A stretch of 5,647 bases of DNA from Bacillota bacterium. GTDB taxonomy: Bacteria > Bacillota > Limnochordia > JAAZLZ01. Every line of letters begins with the position of its first letter. The stretch's first letter is position 1. Below the pieces are notes generated by a model. It did no database searches, was not told the DNA's origin, and saw only the letters and a program-made list of their open reading frames with translations. Positions 1-4,939 of the stretch are shown here, piece after piece. The position numbers were made by a program, and so were the translations under genes. The DNA lies in NCBI GenBank assembly GCA_012799075.1, contig JAAZLZ010000113.1:1-5647 (forward strand). The letters run 5' to 3'.

Positions 1-311
1 CTGATTTCATCGCTGCGACCAGTGTAGGGATCGTTGGTGGTGTGCCGATGTTGGACCTGTGCTATGAAGAAGATTCCCGGGCCCAGGTAGACATGAATGT
101 TGTCATGACCGCCGCCGGCCGTTTTGTTGAGATCCAGGGGACTGCTGAGGAGCACCCCTTCGGACGGGATGAGATGGAAGAGATGCTGTTTTTGGCCCAA
201 CAGGGGATACGTCGCTTAGTGGCCATCCAGCGAGAAGTCCTTCCCCCGGAGACTGTGGCTAGCATTGGAGGGTGGAAGATTGGCAAGTCTGGTGGTCGCT
301 TCGAGGAATGA
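1..311 (+). CDS. rph: Ribonuclease PH, C-terminal part (5' end outside window)
   Basis: Only the last 102 residues are present; the usual family length is about 240-255, so the start lies upstream of the window. The frame reads from base 3 (DFIAATSVGIVGGVPMLDL) to TGA at 309-311. The segment YEEDSRAQVDMNVVM carries the two aspartates, six residues apart, that correspond to the metal/phosphate-site pair of RNase PH. It is followed by the conserved GRFVEIQGTAE strand. RNase PH is a cytoplasmic phosphorolytic 3'-5' exoribonuclease that trims tRNA 3' ends, which fits the tRNA genes just downstream. The aspartate commonly found before Tyr in the LDLDY motif is Cys here (LDLCY). The GTG at 42 is an internal valine codon, not a start. 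The 3' end overlaps rdgB by 32 bases, implying co-transcription and coupled translation. Identification is from the family motif and is very secure. Confidence 0.96.
   Translation, partial: DFIAATSVGIVGGVPMLDLCYEEDSRAQVDMNVVMTAAGRFVEIQGTAEEHPFGRDEMEEMLFLAQQGIRRLVAIQREVLPPETVASIGGWKIGKSGGRFEE
267..272 (+). promoter_or_regulatory. Ribosome binding site that fixes the rdgB start
   Basis: GGAGGG lies inside the last codons of rph, seven bases before the TTG at 280. It is a near-consensus Shine-Dalgarno sequence and is the reason for choosing TTG 280 over TTG 265. Confidence 0.75.
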
Positions 312-897
312 ACATAAGATCAAAGAAATCCAGGCGATCCTGGCTGGTCAGGCTTGGCAGGTGCTGACTGCCCATGATTTTCCCGGTTTTCCGGATGTGG
401 TTGAGGACGGTTTGACCTTGGAGGCCAACGCAGTCAAGAAGGCAAAGGAAATAGCGGCTTTCACAGGCTGCCCGGCCCTGGCCGATGATACTGGCCTTGA
501 GGTGGATGCCTTAGGAGGAAGGCCTGGAGTCTATTCGGCTCGCTTTGCCGGTGTCCATGCCACCTATGAGGATAATAACCGCAAGCTGCTCCGCTTGTTG
601 GAGGGCACCCCACTAGAGAAGCGGACTGCTCGTTTCCGATGTGTGATAGCTATTGCCGAACCCGACGGCAGCACCCACCTAGTTGAGGGGAAGTGCGAAG
701 GGCAGATCGGATTCACCCTGAAAGGAGAAGGGGGATTCGGTTATGATCCCCTATTCATCGTTGATGGGTTGGGGAAGACCTTTGCTGAACTTTCGCCGGA
801 GGAGAAAAACAGAGTGAGTCATCGGGGTCGGGCCCTAAGGTTGGCTGCCCAATTACTAAGGGAGCTTGGGCCCTTGACACCGGGATCCGGCGTGTGA
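280..897 (+). CDS. rdgB: dITP/XTP pyrophosphatase (RdgB/HAM1 family)
   Basis: A 205-residue protein, normal length for the family. It hydrolyses non-canonical purine nucleoside triphosphates (ITP, dITP, XTP) to the monophosphate and pyrophosphate, keeping them out of DNA and RNA. Family motifs appear in order: ASRNEHKIKEI near residues 7-17 (triphosphate-binding N-terminus), VVEDG near 40-44, ADDTGLEVDALGGRPG near 68-83 (metal-binding acidic pair), GGFGYDP near 151-157, and SHRGRAL near 180-186. The TTG at 280 is preferred over the in-frame TTG at 265. A GGAGGG site at 267-272 sits about seven bases before 280, and the protein then begins MASLVVASRNE, as expected for the family. The upstream TTG would lie in front of its own ribosome site. 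The reading frame overlaps the end of rph by 32 bases, a common pairing in Bacillota. The tRNA-Pro promoter lies inside its last codons. Confidence 0.96.
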   Translation: MASLVVASRNEHKIKEIQAILAGQAWQVLTAHDFPGFPDVVEDGLTLEANAVKKAKEIAAFTGCPALADDTGLEVDALGGRPGVYSARFAGVHATYEDNNRKLLRLLEGTPLEKRTARFRCVIAIAEPDGSTHLVEGKCEGQIGFTLKGEGGFGYDPLFIVDGLGKTFAELSPEEKNRVSHRGRALRLAAQLLRELGPLTPGSGV

Positions 898-903
898 TAA
901 GAT
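874..903 (+). promoter_or_regulatory. Sigma-A promoter for tRNA-Pro, embedded in the rdgB 3' end
   Basis: The -35 box is a perfect TTGACA at 874-879. After 18 bases comes TAAGAT at 898-903, preceded by TG one base away (895-896), giving an extended -10. Predicted transcription start is about 909-911, roughly ten bases before the mature tRNA-Pro 5' end at 920. The -10 TG is part of the rdgB TGA stop. Boxes and spacing are read directly; activity is inferred. Confidence 0.8.
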
Positions 904-919
904 CATACCGCTGAAAAGA

Positions 920-997
920 CGGGGCGTAGCGCAGTTTGGTCAGCGCGCCTGCCTTGGGAGCAGGAGGTCGGCGGTTCAAATCCGCCCGCCCCGACCA
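920..997 (+). tRNA. tRNA-Pro (anticodon UGG)
   Basis: The full cloverleaf can be drawn by hand. The acceptor is CGGGGCG (920-926) with CGCCCCG (987-993). The anticodon stem is CCTGC/GCAGG around loop CTTGGGA (953-959), with anticodon TGG at 955-957 and the G37 typical of proline tRNAs. The T-arm is GGCGG/CCGCC with loop TTCAAAT. The discriminator A994 and an encoded CCA (995-997) follow. It reads all four CCN proline codons by wobble. It has its own promoter at 874-903. Confidence 0.97.
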
Positions 998-1004
998 GTT
1001 GGTC

Positions 1005-1033
1005 TTGATAGAGATTTAAGAGTGATGTATAAT
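1005..1033 (+). promoter_or_regulatory. Sigma-A promoter for tRNA-Gly/tRNA-Arg
   Basis: TTGATA (1005-1010), a 17-base spacer, then a perfect TATAAT (1028-1033). The expected start near 1039-1041 is only about six bases before tRNA-Gly at 1046, a typical stable-RNA arrangement. No promoter-like sequence fits in the ten bases before tRNA-Arg, so the two tRNAs probably share this one. Confidence 0.82.
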
Positions 1034-1045
1034 AATGTTTGCCAA

Positions 1046-1119
1046 GCGGGTGTAGCTCAATGGTAGAGCACTGGCCTTCCAAGCCAGCTACGAGGGTTCG
1101 ATTCCCTTCACCCGCTCCA
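1046..1119 (+). tRNA. tRNA-Gly (anticodon UCC)
   Basis: The acceptor is GCGGGTG (1046-1052) paired with CACCCGC (1109-1115), discriminator T1116 and encoded CCA 1117-1119. The anticodon stem CTGGC/GCCAG encloses loop CTTCCAA (1076-1082) with anticodon TCC at 1078-1080. The T-arm GAGGG-TTCGATT-CCCTT is recognisable. It decodes GGA/GGG glycine codons. It probably shares a primary transcript with the tRNA-Arg ten bases downstream. Confidence 0.97.
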
Positions 1120-1129
1120 TTAGATTCGG

Positions 1130-1205
1130 GCGCCTGTAGCTCAGGGGATAGAGCACGGGACTTCTAATCCCGGTGTCGCAGGTTCGATTCCTGCCAGGCG
1201 TGCCA
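1130..1205 (+). tRNA. tRNA-Arg (anticodon UCU)
   Basis: The acceptor is GCGCCTG (1130-1136) paired with CAGGCGT (1195-1201); the first pair is G-U. Discriminator G1202 and encoded CCA 1203-1205 follow. The anticodon stem CGGGA/TCCCG encloses loop CTTCTAA (1161-1167) with anticodon TCT at 1163-1165. The T-arm GCAGG-TTCGATT-CCTGC is intact. It decodes AGA/AGG. Seven T residues follow the CCA directly (1206-1212), and a long hairpin terminator lies just beyond. This tRNA is the last housekeeping gene before the accessory stretch. Confidence 0.97.
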
Positions 1206-1212
1206 TTTTTTT

Positions 1213-1292
1213 GCGGGTTTGCGAGGTTGGAGATTGACAGATTGACATGGTTGTCAATCTGTTTTGTCAATCTCTTGTGCACCCGCTTTTTT
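1213..1292 (+). terminator. Rho-independent terminator of the tRNA cluster, with nested repeats
   Basis: GCGGGT (1213-1218) pairs with ACCCGC (1281-1286), and TTTTTT follows at 1287-1292. Inside is a second, strong arm: GAGATTGACA (1230-1239) with TGTCAATCTC (1265-1274), and nested GATTGACA (1240-1247) with TGTCAATC (1252-1259) around loop TGGT. GATTGACA thus occurs twice directly and twice inverted, so alternative foldings are possible. Position after tRNA-Arg and the T-tract support termination of the plus-strand tRNA transcript. Confidence 0.72.
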
Positions 1293-1814
1293 GTTGTCGG
1301 AATTCGTCCCATTGATTTGCGCCAGTGCACAACCTCATACAGAAAGAAATACTTAACAATCAGAAAAGGGAAAGTGACATACAACAATCCATCAAGCCGA
1401 TACTTGCTGTGAACAGTACAGCCAATGTTTTAGTGTGGATGGAGAGGACTCACGCATTCCAAGGCCGGCACCTCGTAATTCTTGGCGTAGACCTCTTCGA
1501 GATACCTCTTCATCGGCTTTTGCAGGGTTCCATTTGTCAATGGGGTAATCAAGGAAAAGCAAAATATGGCCATGTGATTTCGTGTCTTTTCACCCAAGGT
1601 GGGTCACAGCCCTAGAATGCCACAATGCAAAATAGCCAAACGGCAATTGCCGTGGCCCTCCGTTTAGTTCGTATTGTGGTTCTGTTATGGCGAAGACAGA
1701 AAATGGTGAGGGTCTCATCAAATTGGATTACCAAATTTCGAAATAACTAGGGGAAAACGGCCATTTTGATTGATTAAATAGCGCTCCATGGGAGGAAGCC
1801 AACACATACCGGTG
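1293..1814. other. Intergenic stretch without a convincing gene
   Basis: I see no well-supported gene between the tRNA terminator and the metalloprotease upstream region. A GTG-initiated plus-strand frame (1325-1615) has no ribosome site and unconvincing composition. On the minus strand a 47-codon frame (1573 down to 1430, beginning MAIFCFSLITPL and containing KPMKRYLEEVYAKNYEVPAL) looks more protein-like. It could be the tail of a decayed gene, since the same frame is open further upstream to a TGA near 1607, but nothing identifies it. The right half carries the palindromes listed separately. Confidence 0.5.
1620..1679. repeat. Imperfect inverted repeat with a perfect 14-base central palindrome
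   Basis: CCACAAT (1620-1626) is mirrored by ATTGTGG (1673-1679), and AAACGG (1638-1643) by CCGTTT (1660-1665). Within it, ACGGCAATTGCCGT (1640-1653) is its own reverse complement. The two arms align over about 20 bases with a three-base gap. No T-tract follows on either strand, so a simple terminator is unlikely. It could be a structured RNA, a protein binding site, or the end of a small non-autonomous element. Confidence 0.55.
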
Positions 1815-1826
1815 AATGTATACATT
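1815..1826. promoter_or_regulatory. Palindromic candidate operator upstream of the metalloprotease gene
   Basis: AATGTATACATT is a perfect 12-base palindrome ending 44 bases before the ATG at 1871. It contains TATACA/TACATT, which could serve as a weak -10 box, but I find no good -35 partner. Position and symmetry suit a dimeric regulator; which one is unknown. Confidence 0.3.
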
Positions 1827-1854
1827 ATTTGGGATAAATGAGTTACACCAAGTT

Positions 1855-1862
1855 AGGGGGTG
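1855..1862 (+). promoter_or_regulatory. Ribosome binding site that decides the metalloprotease start
   Basis: AGGGGGTG lies eight bases before ATG 1871 and differs from the AGGAGGTG consensus at one position. The in-frame ATG at 1838 has only a weak GGGA nearby and would put 11 extra polar residues ahead of the signal peptide. Confidence 0.75.
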
Positions 1863-1870
1863 CCTCTCAC

Positions 1871-4387
1871 ATGACCGAAATGATGCGGATCCGCGTTGCG
1901 GCAGTCTTCCTGTGCTTAACCCTAGCAATCGGTCTAGGCCATATTCAGGCCAAAGGTACATACACCACCCAGTTTGACGCAGACGTTACCGTTACGTGCA
2001 TCACAAAAAGCGAATTATTTGATCGTTGGGGGGAACTGGTGGGAAGGACGGAGTCACAAGAGTCTTTCAGCACTAACCTCATAGTATCAGTTCACAGAAA
2101 TAAGCTTGATCGTTATCTTAAAGATCCATTCGGGACCCTAGGTAACATCGATTACTATACCACAACCATGTTTGAAATCGCTTCAGGTTCTAACGCGATA
2201 GTAAGCGCATCTGGCGAAATTGGCAGATTCCCTGTGAAAGTAAGCATAGCTAGCCGCTCATGGGAAAAAAGCGTTGAAGGCGAGAACAAAGGTTTGGTCC
2301 TCACCGGCGTTCATAACGGCGAAGGCACACTAGACAAGACTGGGGTGGTGCTGCATATCAGCCCTATACTCCCAGGGTCGGGTAAAGGGCCCGCGGTTCG
2401 CCTCATCAGCGGTTACAGGTTGGTGATGTCCGCAGGCAACATCCAAAGTTTCACGGACCCGTCGGTCCCGAAAGGGAAGGGCCGCTACTACGATCAATAC
2501 CAAAAGAAGTGGTTCGATTATTCTAATGAGTACGGTATCGCCCCCCCGTCTCCCTGGGTGTTGGCGAATACCGATCTAGACCCTGAGATAGGTGAGGATG
2601 CGATGGTGAAGCTTGCCGAGTTCCCCAACCCCGGGGAACTTGAGAAGTTCCTGACCGAGCCAAAAGGCAGCGGCACGTTTACTATAAAGGCGTCACATCA
2701 CGTCGATAACAGCAGCGAGATATCGACGACAGACATATCGGTGACCCTTATCCTAACCCCTCGGCCGCAGAAGCTGGAGGCTGTAATTTATCCCACATCT
2801 GACTACGAAGAGTGGCTCCCGAAGGGCGGGCGTAACGAGACAACAGCAGGCAATGGCCTTGCCATCACCACCAGGCTGCAGGTGGAAAACGACCCCTTGG
2901 AATTTCCCATGGACGAGGTGCGATTCCGCTATGAGCTAGTGGATACATCAAGAGAACGCGGAGTGTGCCTGAACAGTCCGGAACTAGACTTGGGTGCGGT
3001 GATGAGCGGTAGCCTTGATGACCCGGAGCACGACCTCAAGATTAGCGTGAGGCACAACCCTCACCTGGAAGTATCGGAGGACGGTCAGACGGCCACCACG
3101 AAGGAAGAGCCCATCAATCCGCAGTTCCCCTCCATCAGCTCTGTGTGGATTGATTGCTTCGATTGGGGTGCCCACGCAAAGCTGAAGGTCACAGCCATTC
3201 TTGAAGATGGCACGAAGATCCCTGCTTATGTAGACGGGGAGCCCGAAAGAACGGAGTTAGCCATCCCTGCAGACGACAATAACAACTATGTGGCCGACGT
3301 ATGGGAAAAAGAGATGAAGGTGTTTGGCGATAACCTGCCTGCCGCATGGGATGAATCACCCCTACCCAAAGGGCAGAAGGCAAACGGAGATGGGATCTCG
3401 CTATACGAAAAGTACCGCGGCCTTTATTGCGGTAAATTGGATGGGGAGGACGGCTTTACTCATGAACGGCTAGATCCTAACCAAAAACACCTGTTCGTAT
3501 GCGATGAGAACAGTATTTTGGGCCAGATCGCCCATGACCCAATCCCGGAGGCGGCAGCCCGTTCATTCGAGGTACTCTCAGGGCTTAAGATACGACTAGT
3601 GTCGGGCACATACTGGACCGGTCCAGGTAGCATGGGTGATGCTAGGCGGATAGTCAACTTCAATCACGGCACAGACACAAATGTGATTGAACAGACGGCA
3701 TTGCATGTCACTGTCACCGACGCTCACACACTCGTGCCCCCCGAATGGCTGAAATTCTGGGAATCCATCACTGGAAGACCCCTTCGTGTGGGGATGTTCG
3801 ATACGTGGATACTTGATCCTGGGCACGCCTTCCCCGACATTGGTCGTGGAAAGCTCGGGTCACCCAAGGAAACCTACCAGATCAATATCTCTTTGGGATT
3901 GCTGGACTACAACCTAAAGCAAATGGCGGGAGCCCATGTCAGACGGCAAGACTGGGCCCATGAGGAGGCTCATCGTATTGACCAGGACTTCTGGAAATGG
4001 GTAAATGACCATAATAAACCAGGGCAGTCCGACGAATTTAGGGATGCCTATGATAGTCGAAGCGCGCAGCGGGACCAAGAGAAGAAGGTTCTAGGGGACC
4101 GCGTTAACCAGGCTGTTGAAGACTACATCGCTACCCACCCCGATGAGTGGCAGCGGCGGCGGGCGATTGAGATCGCTTACGTAGTGGCACACGAGCTAGG
4201 TCATGGCGTGGGAATATCACACCACGCAAATGATTCGGGTGATGCTATGTGTGTCATGACAGTGTTCACGTGCGACTACGAGACTGACCCTTACGACGTG
4301 CTGGATGCCCGTCAGCTCCACAAGATCCCCAACAAGATTTGCCCAACCTGCATGAAGCAGATCATCGTTTCGGATGCGAAGGAGTAG
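1871..4387 (+). CDS. Secreted metzincin-type zinc metalloprotease, archaemetzincin-like C-terminus
   Basis: An intact 838-residue protein; ATG 1871 is chosen for its AGGGGGTG ribosome site. Residues 1-27 form a signal peptide: a short n-region with arginines, a hydrophobic core VAAVFLCLTLAIGLG, and HIQA before a probable cleavage after A27. Residues 28 to about 465 resemble no family I can name; they look beta-rich, and about 310-465 may be Ig-like. Residues 467-479 (ADDNNNYVADVWE) and 505-513 (NGDGISLYE) resemble degenerate calcium-binding loops of thrombospondin type 3 or dockerin repeats. About 515-547 (YRGLYCG... RLDPNQKHLF) resembles a linker seen before metallopeptidase domains in other bacterial secreted proteins. 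The catalytic motif HELGHGVGISH is at 774-784: zinc ligands H774, H778 and H784, general base E775. C794-V-M796 is a plausible Met-turn, and CPTC (824-827) closes the protein. Metzincin class is strong; substrate is unknown. It is probably monocistronic and exported, with no clear terminator downstream. Confidence 0.88.
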   Translation: MTEMMRIRVAAVFLCLTLAIGLGHIQAKGTYTTQFDADVTVTCITKSELFDRWGELVGRTESQESFSTNLIVSVHRNKLDRYLKDPFGTLGNIDYYTTTMFEIASGSNAIVSASGEIGRFPVKVSIASRSWEKSVEGENKGLVLTGVHNGEGTLDKTGVVLHISPILPGSGKGPAVRLISGYRLVMSAGNIQSFTDPSVPKGKGRYYDQYQKKWFDYSNEYGIAPPSPWVLANTDLDPEIGEDAMVKLAEFPNPGELEKFLTEPKGSGTFTIKASHHVDNSSEISTTDISVTLILTPRPQKLEAVIYPTSDYEEWLPKGGRNETTAGNGLAITTRLQVENDPLEFPMDEVRFRYELVDTSRERGVCLNSPELDLGAVMSGSLDDPEHDLKISVRHNPHLEVSEDGQTATTKEEPINPQFPSISSVWIDCFDWGAHAKLKVTAILEDGTKIPAYVDGEPERTELAIPADDNNNYVADVWEKEMKVFGDNLPAAWDESPLPKGQKANGDGISLYEKYRGLYCGKLDGEDGFTHERLDPNQKHLFVCDENSILGQIAHDPIPEAAARSFEVLSGLKIRLVSGTYWTGPGSMGDARRIVNFNHGTDTNVIEQTALHVTVTDAHTLVPPEWLKFWESITGRPLRVGMFDTWILDPGHAFPDIGRGKLGSPKETYQINISLGLLDYNLKQMAGAHVRRQDWAHEEAHRIDQDFWKWVNDHNKPGQSDEFRDAYDSRSAQRDQEKKVLGDRVNQAVEDYIATHPDEWQRRRAIEIAYVVAHELGHGVGISHHANDSGDAMCVMTVFTCDYETDPYDVLDARQLHKIPNKICPTCMKQIIVSDAKE

Positions 4388-4545
4388 CACGGGCGAGGCT
4401 GTCCGGTGAACGCGGCATCCATGTTTGCAGATACGATTTGAAGACAGGTAGTTTTGGTTGGCCACAATCTCGCAGCCAGCACCTTTATGTCGATAGGTGA
4501 CAGTTGGTCTTGCCATATATTAACCAAGCATAAAGGAGAGAGACC
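4388..4545. other. Spacer downstream of the metalloprotease gene
   Basis: No gene and no clear terminator is seen. A short inverted repeat CACCT/AGGTG (4480-4484 and 4495-4499, ten-base loop) is weak and lacks a T-tract. The right end holds an AT-rich ATATATTAA (4515-4523), which could be part of a promoter for the short frame at 4546, but no matching -35 box is convincing. Confidence 0.4.
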
Positions 4546-4578
4546 ATGGAGGTAGACTTGGGACTATCCCCGGCCTAG
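4532..4578 (+). other. Strong ribosome site with a ten-codon open frame
   Basis: AAAGGAG (4532-4538) sits seven bases before ATG 4546, as good a translation signal as any in the window. Yet the frame reads only MEVDLGLSPA before TAG at 4576-4578. The TAG lies within an inverted repeat: GACT..GGACTA (4555-4566) with TAGTCC-AGTC (4576-4585). It could be a leader peptide, or the 5' end of a gene now broken. I cannot tell which from sequence alone. Confidence 0.35.
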
Positions 4579-4607
4579 TCCAGTCAGGGAGCGGTAGCTA
4601 TCACTGA

Positions 4608-4903
4608 AGTGGCAGTCTGACTGCCTTTAGCCACGGGTTACCTATACGGTTGCAAACTGTGAACGCAGCGGAATCAGAACTCCAATATAACCGGATGTAT
4701 GAGCATTTACTGGAAAGAGGATTGTCCAGACCGATGAAACGACGTTACAGGTTCTTCAAGAACAGGGGTTCATGCCATTTCCTTTGCGGGTTCACTCTTT
4801 TGTTCTTGAGGACTCAGGATGGTTTCCATACGGACAGTATTACCAGAGGCTAAATTGCGCTATCGGGAGATGGGGGCATCCGTTCCCTGGGGTGTGGGAC
4901 TGA
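4608..4903 (+). pseudogene. Possible decayed gene, split over two frames
   Basis: One plus frame is open from about 4608 through SHGLPIRLQTVNAAESE and YNRMYEHLLERGLSRP to about 4735. The frame one base back then reads on as DETTLQVLQEQGF and continues through FPLRVHSFVLEDSGWFPYG and QYYQRLNCAIGRWGHPFPG to TGA 4901-4903. Joining them near 4733-4738 by one missing base gives a plausible continuous protein tail of about 98 residues. No start codon with a ribosome site is seen in either frame; the only good site nearby is at 4532, in a third frame. I recognise no family. A strong hairpin overlaps the stop, as at a gene end. Alternatives are chance open frames or sequencing indels. Confidence 0.3.
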
Positions 4904-4916
4904 AGTCACACACCCC
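4889..4916. terminator. Strong hairpin between converging frames
   Basis: GGGGTGTG (4889-4896) pairs with CACACCCC (4909-4916), and GACT (4898-4901) with AGTC (4904-4907). One G-A mismatch separates the two helices, so the stem is nearly 13 pairs. No T-tract follows on either strand, so intrinsic termination is uncertain. The location, over the stop of the plus remnant and 24 bases beyond the minus-strand stop at 4940, suits a shared transcript end or RNA-stabilising hairpin. Confidence 0.4.
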
Positions 4917-4939
4917 GTCAGACTTGTTAACACCCCTTC

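Noticed and set aside
993..1004. GACCA-GT-TGGTC inverted repeat just after tRNA-Pro, considered as a terminator
   Set aside because: The stem is five pairs with a two-base loop, it includes the tRNA CCA end, it is not followed by a T-run, and it abuts the next promoter.
1088..1387. Minus-strand open frame of 99 codons containing GRNRTCDTGIRSPVLYPLSY
   Set aside because: It is antisense to tRNA-Gly and tRNA-Arg. This is a well-known spurious translation produced by tRNA sequence and appears in many databases as a false protein.
1325..1615. Plus-strand GTG-initiated frame of 96 codons
   Set aside because: No ribosome site before the GTG, no recognisable motif, and composition not clearly protein-like. 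The minus strand is at least as plausible over the same bases.
1838..1870. Upstream ATG as the start of the metalloprotease
   Set aside because: It has a poor ribosome site, and the extra residues would precede a signal peptide that already has a proper n-region. ATG 1871 has AGGGGGTG at the right distance.
996..4512. Twelve-base direct repeat CAGTTGGTCTTG at 996-1007 and 4501-4512, considered as attachment sites flanking an insertion
   Set aside because: One exact 12-mer repeat is expected by chance in a window this size. It covers only two bases of the tRNA-Pro 3' end, and no integrase lies between the copies.
4217..4527. Minus-strand frames over the end of the metalloprotease gene
   Set aside because: They are shadows of the well-supported plus-strand gene, with no ribosome sites or family motifs.
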